Shown here in pieces: positions 5,701 to 8,331 of a stretch of 8,331 nt of DNA. The translations under genes and the position numbers were made by a program. Location of the stretch: contig JAPLSR010000327.1 of assembly GCA_026398545.1 (NCBI GenBank), positions 1 through 8,331 of the forward strand, in the 5' to 3' direction. Below the pieces are notes generated by a model, which did not search any database, was not told the origin of the DNA, and saw only the letters and a list, made by a program, of their open reading frames with translations. Origin of the DNA: Candidatus Sumerlaeota bacterium (GTDB taxonomy: Bacteria; Sumerlaeota; Sumerlaeia; MWCT01). Each line of letters begins with the position of its first letter. Positions within the stretch are counted from its first letter, which is position 1.

Positions 5701-8331
5701 ATGGAAGAAGACATTAAAAAGAATAAAGTCGGGGCGGTGCTGGTGATTGGCGGCGGCGTTGCCGGCGTCCAGACTGCATTAGACCTCGCCGAATCCGGAT
5801 TTTTCGTTTACATCGTTGAACAGAAGATGAGCATCGGCGGCGTCATGGCGCAACTGGATAAAACTTTCCCCACAAATGATTGCTCCATGTGCATACTCGC
5901 TCCGAAGCTGGTTGATACGGGACGCCATCACAACATCAAAATCCTGACGAACAGCGAGGTGACTGCGGTCGAGGGCGAGGCGGGGAATTTCAGGGTCAGA
6001 GTCGTGAAGCACCCCCGCTACATTGACCTCTCCAAATGCAACGGTTGCGGCGAGTGTGCCCCTGTCTGCCCCATCTCGCGTCCCGACGCTTATAATGAAA
6101 ACTTGAATACGCGCAAGGCGATTTATCGCGAATTTGCGCAGGCAATACCGAACGCCTTTGCCATTGAGAAAGCCGGCTGCTCCCCCTGCAAGAGCGCCTG
6201 CCCCATTGAGACCTCAGCCCAGGGTTACATTGCCCTGATTCGCGAGGGGCGCTATGAGGAGGCATACCGCCTTATCAGAAAGGTGAATCCCCTGCCCGGC
6301 ATCTGCGGTCGTGTCTGCCATCATCCGTGTGAGGAGGACTGCAAACGCGGCGAGTTGGATGAGCCTGTCTCCATCGCTTCTCTCAAACGATTCGTGGTGG
6401 ACTGGGCGAGGCGAAACGGCATTGCGGAGCCCATCAAACCTGAGACGATTCAAAATAAGGATAAGAAAGTTGCAATTATCGGCTCCGGACCGGCAGGACT
6501 TGCCGCAGCGCATGATCTTGCCCTTGAAGGCTATGACATCACCATCTATGAGGCGCTCTCCCGCGCCGGCGGCATGCTTGGCATGGGCATACCTGATTAT
6601 CGCCTCCCGCAGGATGTGCTTGATTGTGAAATCAGGGAAATCCTGAGCCTCGGCGTGAAGCTGAAACTGAACATGCCTGTTGGAAATGGCACTGCGCTTG
6701 CCGACCTGCGGCGCGGGCATGACGCCGTCTTTATCTCAGTGGGGGCACAGAAGGGCAAGGCGCTTGACATCGCTGGCGAAGACCTTGCGGGTTACATACA
6801 CGCCGTGGATTTTCTGCGCAGGGCAAATCTCAAGGAGCCTGTAACGCTCGGAAGGCGTGTCGGTGTCATTGGCGGGGGTAATGCGGCGATTGATGCGGCG
6901 CGAACGGCACTGCGCCTCGGGGCGGAAGAGGTGACGATTCTTTACCGCAGAACGCGCAAGGAGATGCCAGCCAATCATCAGGAGGTTGATGCCGCCCTTG
7001 AGGAGGGCGTGAAGATAGAATTTCTTGTGGCGCCGGTGCGCATTGCGGGCGAGAATGGCAACGTGACCGGCGTGGAATGCCAGCGGATGGAGTTGGGCGA
7101 GCCCGACGCCTCTGGACGGAGACGCCCTGTGCCCATCAAAGGCAGCGAATTTGTGATTCCGCTGGATATCGTGATTCCTGCCATCAGCCAGTCGGTGGAT
7201 TTTAATTTTGCCGGCGGGGAAGGGATACTCAGGCCCAACCGCTGGGGCACAATTGAAAGCGACGCCTGCATGCGCACGAATATCGAGGGCGTCTTTGCCG
7301 GCGGGGATGTGGTCAGCGGTCCCGACACAGTTATCACAGCCATTGCGGCGGGCAAGAAGGCGGCGCGCTTCATTAACAGGTATCTCACCTGCCAACCGAT
7401 GGAACCTGAGCCGGAGGCAAAACCAACCGTCGCTGAGCCGGATATGAAAGCGGCGTCCGCCCCCCGTGTCCGGATGCCCGCCCTTGACCCAAAAGAGCGC
7501 ATCAGGGGTTTTGATGAAGTTGAGCTGGGATTTACGGAGGAGGAGGCGCGTGAGGAAGCCGCCCGATGTCTCCAGTGCGGCGTGTGCAGTGAATGCTATG
7601 CCTGCATTGACGCCTGCAAGCCGGGCGCCATCAATCATACCATGTCGGATGAATATGAAGAACTTGACGTTGGCGCCGTAATCCTCGCCCCGGGCTTTGA
7701 TGAATTTGAACCGAAGGGGCTGGAGCAATACGGCTATGGCAGATTCCCCAATGTTGTAACGAGTATCGAGTTTGAGCGCATCCTTGGAGCGACGGGACCG
7801 TTTGAGGGACATATTTTACGCCCCTCGGACAAAAAGACGCCGGGGAAGATTGCCTTTTTGCAATGTGTCGGTTCGCGCGACACATCATGCGAAAAAGACT
7901 ACTGCTCCTCCGTGTGCTGCATGTATGCCACGAAGGAAGCGGTCATTGCGAAGGAGCATCAGCCCGGTCTTGAGGCGGCAATTTTCTTCATGGACATGCG
8001 CTGTTATGGCAAGGGCTTTGACCGATACTATGAGCGCACAAAGAATGAATACGGCGTGCGCTTTGTGCGCTCACGCATTTCCGGCATAGAGGAGGAGTCA
8101 GGGACAAACAATCTGGTTTTGAAATACGAAAGCGATGACGGCATCCTGCATTCGGAGGAGTTTGACCTGATTGTGCTTTCGGTGGGACTATCGCCTCCGA
8201 AGGATGCGGAAAATCTTGCAAAAATTCTGGACATTCGCCGCAACCGTTACGGCTTTGGCGAAACCCTGGAATTCCATCCGCTTGAAACAAGCCGCAAGGG
8301 GATTTTTGTTGCGGGCGCTTTCGCAGGGCCG
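5701..8331 (+). CDS. hdrA: HdrA-like flavoprotein with inserted GltD/NfnB-like NAD(P)H oxidoreductase module, 3' end beyond window
   Basis: The 877 visible codons run off the edge without a stop. Residues 1-124 are the HdrA start: FAD-binding G-G-G-V-A-G (17-22), the F-P-T-N-D-C-S-M-C segment (56-64) and a ferredoxin motif C113, C116, C119, C123. The usual A-I-Y-R-E-F-A-Q-A-I-P-N linker follows. Where HdrA's second ferredoxin cluster should lie, a GltD-type module begins: C160, C163, C167, then C202, C206, C210, C214 (two [4Fe-4S]), a second FAD site G-S-G-P-A-G (261-266), an NAD(P)H site G-G-G-N-A-A (391-396) with Y-R-R (415-417) and E-M-P-A, and G-V-F-A-G-G-D (530-536). After a Pro/Glu-rich linker (565-598), six cysteines at 623-639 lead back into HdrA (Q-C-V-G-S-R-D at 721-727, then C730, C735, C739-C740). 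In such complexes HdrA holds the bifurcating flavin. The Arg pair in Y-R-R suggests NADPH, by family analogy. The C-terminal ferredoxin domain is presumably outside. The ATG directly abuts the heptad repeat and has no Shine-Dalgarno. Confidence 0.92.
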   Translation, partial: MEEDIKKNKVGAVLVIGGGVAGVQTALDLAESGFFVYIVEQKMSIGGVMAQLDKTFPTNDCSMCILAPKLVDTGRHHNIKILTNSEVTAVEGEAGNFRVRVVKHPRYIDLSKCNGCGECAPVCPISRPDAYNENLNTRKAIYREFAQAIPNAFAIEKAGCSPCKSACPIETSAQGYIALIREGRYEEAYRLIRKVNPLPGICGRVCHHPCEEDCKRGELDEPVSIASLKRFVVDWARRNGIAEPIKPETIQNKDKKVAIIGSGPAGLAAAHDLALEGYDITIYEALSRAGGMLGMGIPDYRLPQDVLDCEIREILSLGVKLKLNMPVGNGTALADLRRGHDAVFISVGAQKGKALDIAGEDLAGYIHAVDFLRRANLKEPVTLGRRVGVIGGGNAAIDAARTALRLGAEEVTILYRRTRKEMPANHQEVDAALEEGVKIEFLVAPVRIAGENGNVTGVECQRMELGEPDASGRRRPVPIKGSEFVIPLDIVIPAISQSVDFNFAGGEGILRPNRWGTIESDACMRTNIEGVFAGGDVVSGPDTVITAIAAGKKAARFINRYLTCQPMEPEPEAKPTVAEPDMKAASAPRVRMPALDPKERIRGFDEVELGFTEEEAREEAARCLQCGVCSECYACIDACKPGAINHTMSDEYEELDVGAVILAPGFDEFEPKGLEQYGYGRFPNVVTSIEFERILGATGPFEGHILRPSDKKTPGKIAFLQCVGSRDTSCEKDYCSSVCCMYATKEAVIAKEHQPGLEAAIFFMDMRCYGKGFDRYYERTKNEYGVRFVRSRISGIEEESGTNNLVLKYESDDGILHSEEFDLIVLSVGLSPPKDAENLAKILDIRRNRYGFGETLEFHPLETSRKGIFVAGAFAGP

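Noticed and set aside
6736..7812. Long open frame on the minus strand (about 358 codons) opposite hdrA, with another at 6214-6720
   Set aside because: Both lie wholly opposite strongly conserved HdrA/GltD coding sequence, their translations show no family motif, and long antisense frames are expected opposite genes with GC-rich third positions.
1..8331. CRISPR arrays, tRNA/rRNA genes, insertion sequences or defence genes
   Set aside because: None seen: no spaced repeats beyond the two short arrays described, no transposase-like frame, and no tRNA-like cloverleaf noticed on reading.

Overview
The window looks like chromosomal DNA from an anaerobic, probably uncultured bacterium. The Shine-Dalgarno sites and TTGACA/TATAAT-like promoter are bacterial, the menaquinone gene belongs to the futalosine route, and there is a heterodisulfide-reductase (Hdr) operon of the kind anaerobes use for flavin-based electron bifurcation. 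Genes have moderately high GC with C/G-rich third positions, and the spacers are clearly AT-rich. The lineage cannot be named from sequence reading alone.

Layout: (1) 56-409, minus strand: a HIT-family (HinT-like) nucleotide hydrolase. (2) 556-3183, plus: a large soluble alpha-helical protein with HEAT-like repeats and no recognised catalytic domain. Its 5' end looks frameshifted: the natural start is probably the ATG at 515, with one G missing from the G run at 541-545. (3) 3333-4196, plus: MqnA, chorismate dehydratase, first step of futalosine-dependent menaquinone synthesis. (4) 4197-4478: AT-rich spacer with a short direct repeat and a strong promoter placed so close to the next ATG that the mRNA should be leaderless. 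(5) 4479-8331, plus: hdrC, hdrB and hdrA. hdrA runs off the right edge with 877 codons visible.

How the genes work together: HdrC (two [4Fe-4S] clusters) would carry electrons between HdrA (flavin, many FeS clusters) and HdrB (non-cubane FeS clusters, disulfide-reducing site). HdrA is not the simple form. A complete GltD/NfnB-like NAD(P)H:flavin oxidoreductase module is spliced into its ferredoxin region, so the complex may take or give electrons directly at NAD(P)H rather than through a separate hydrogenase or Flx module. MqnA makes a menaquinone precursor, but its own upstream signals and the 282-base spacer suggest it is a separate transcription unit.

The most notable anomaly is the hdrC-hdrB junction. 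HdrC runs out of frame directly into the middle of HdrB, and about 80 residues of HdrB, including its first C...CCG half-motif, are absent. This is either a real deletion of very roughly 250-300 bases or an assembly error. A seven-base tandem repeat fills the hdrB-hdrA spacer, and hdrA has no visible Shine-Dalgarno site.
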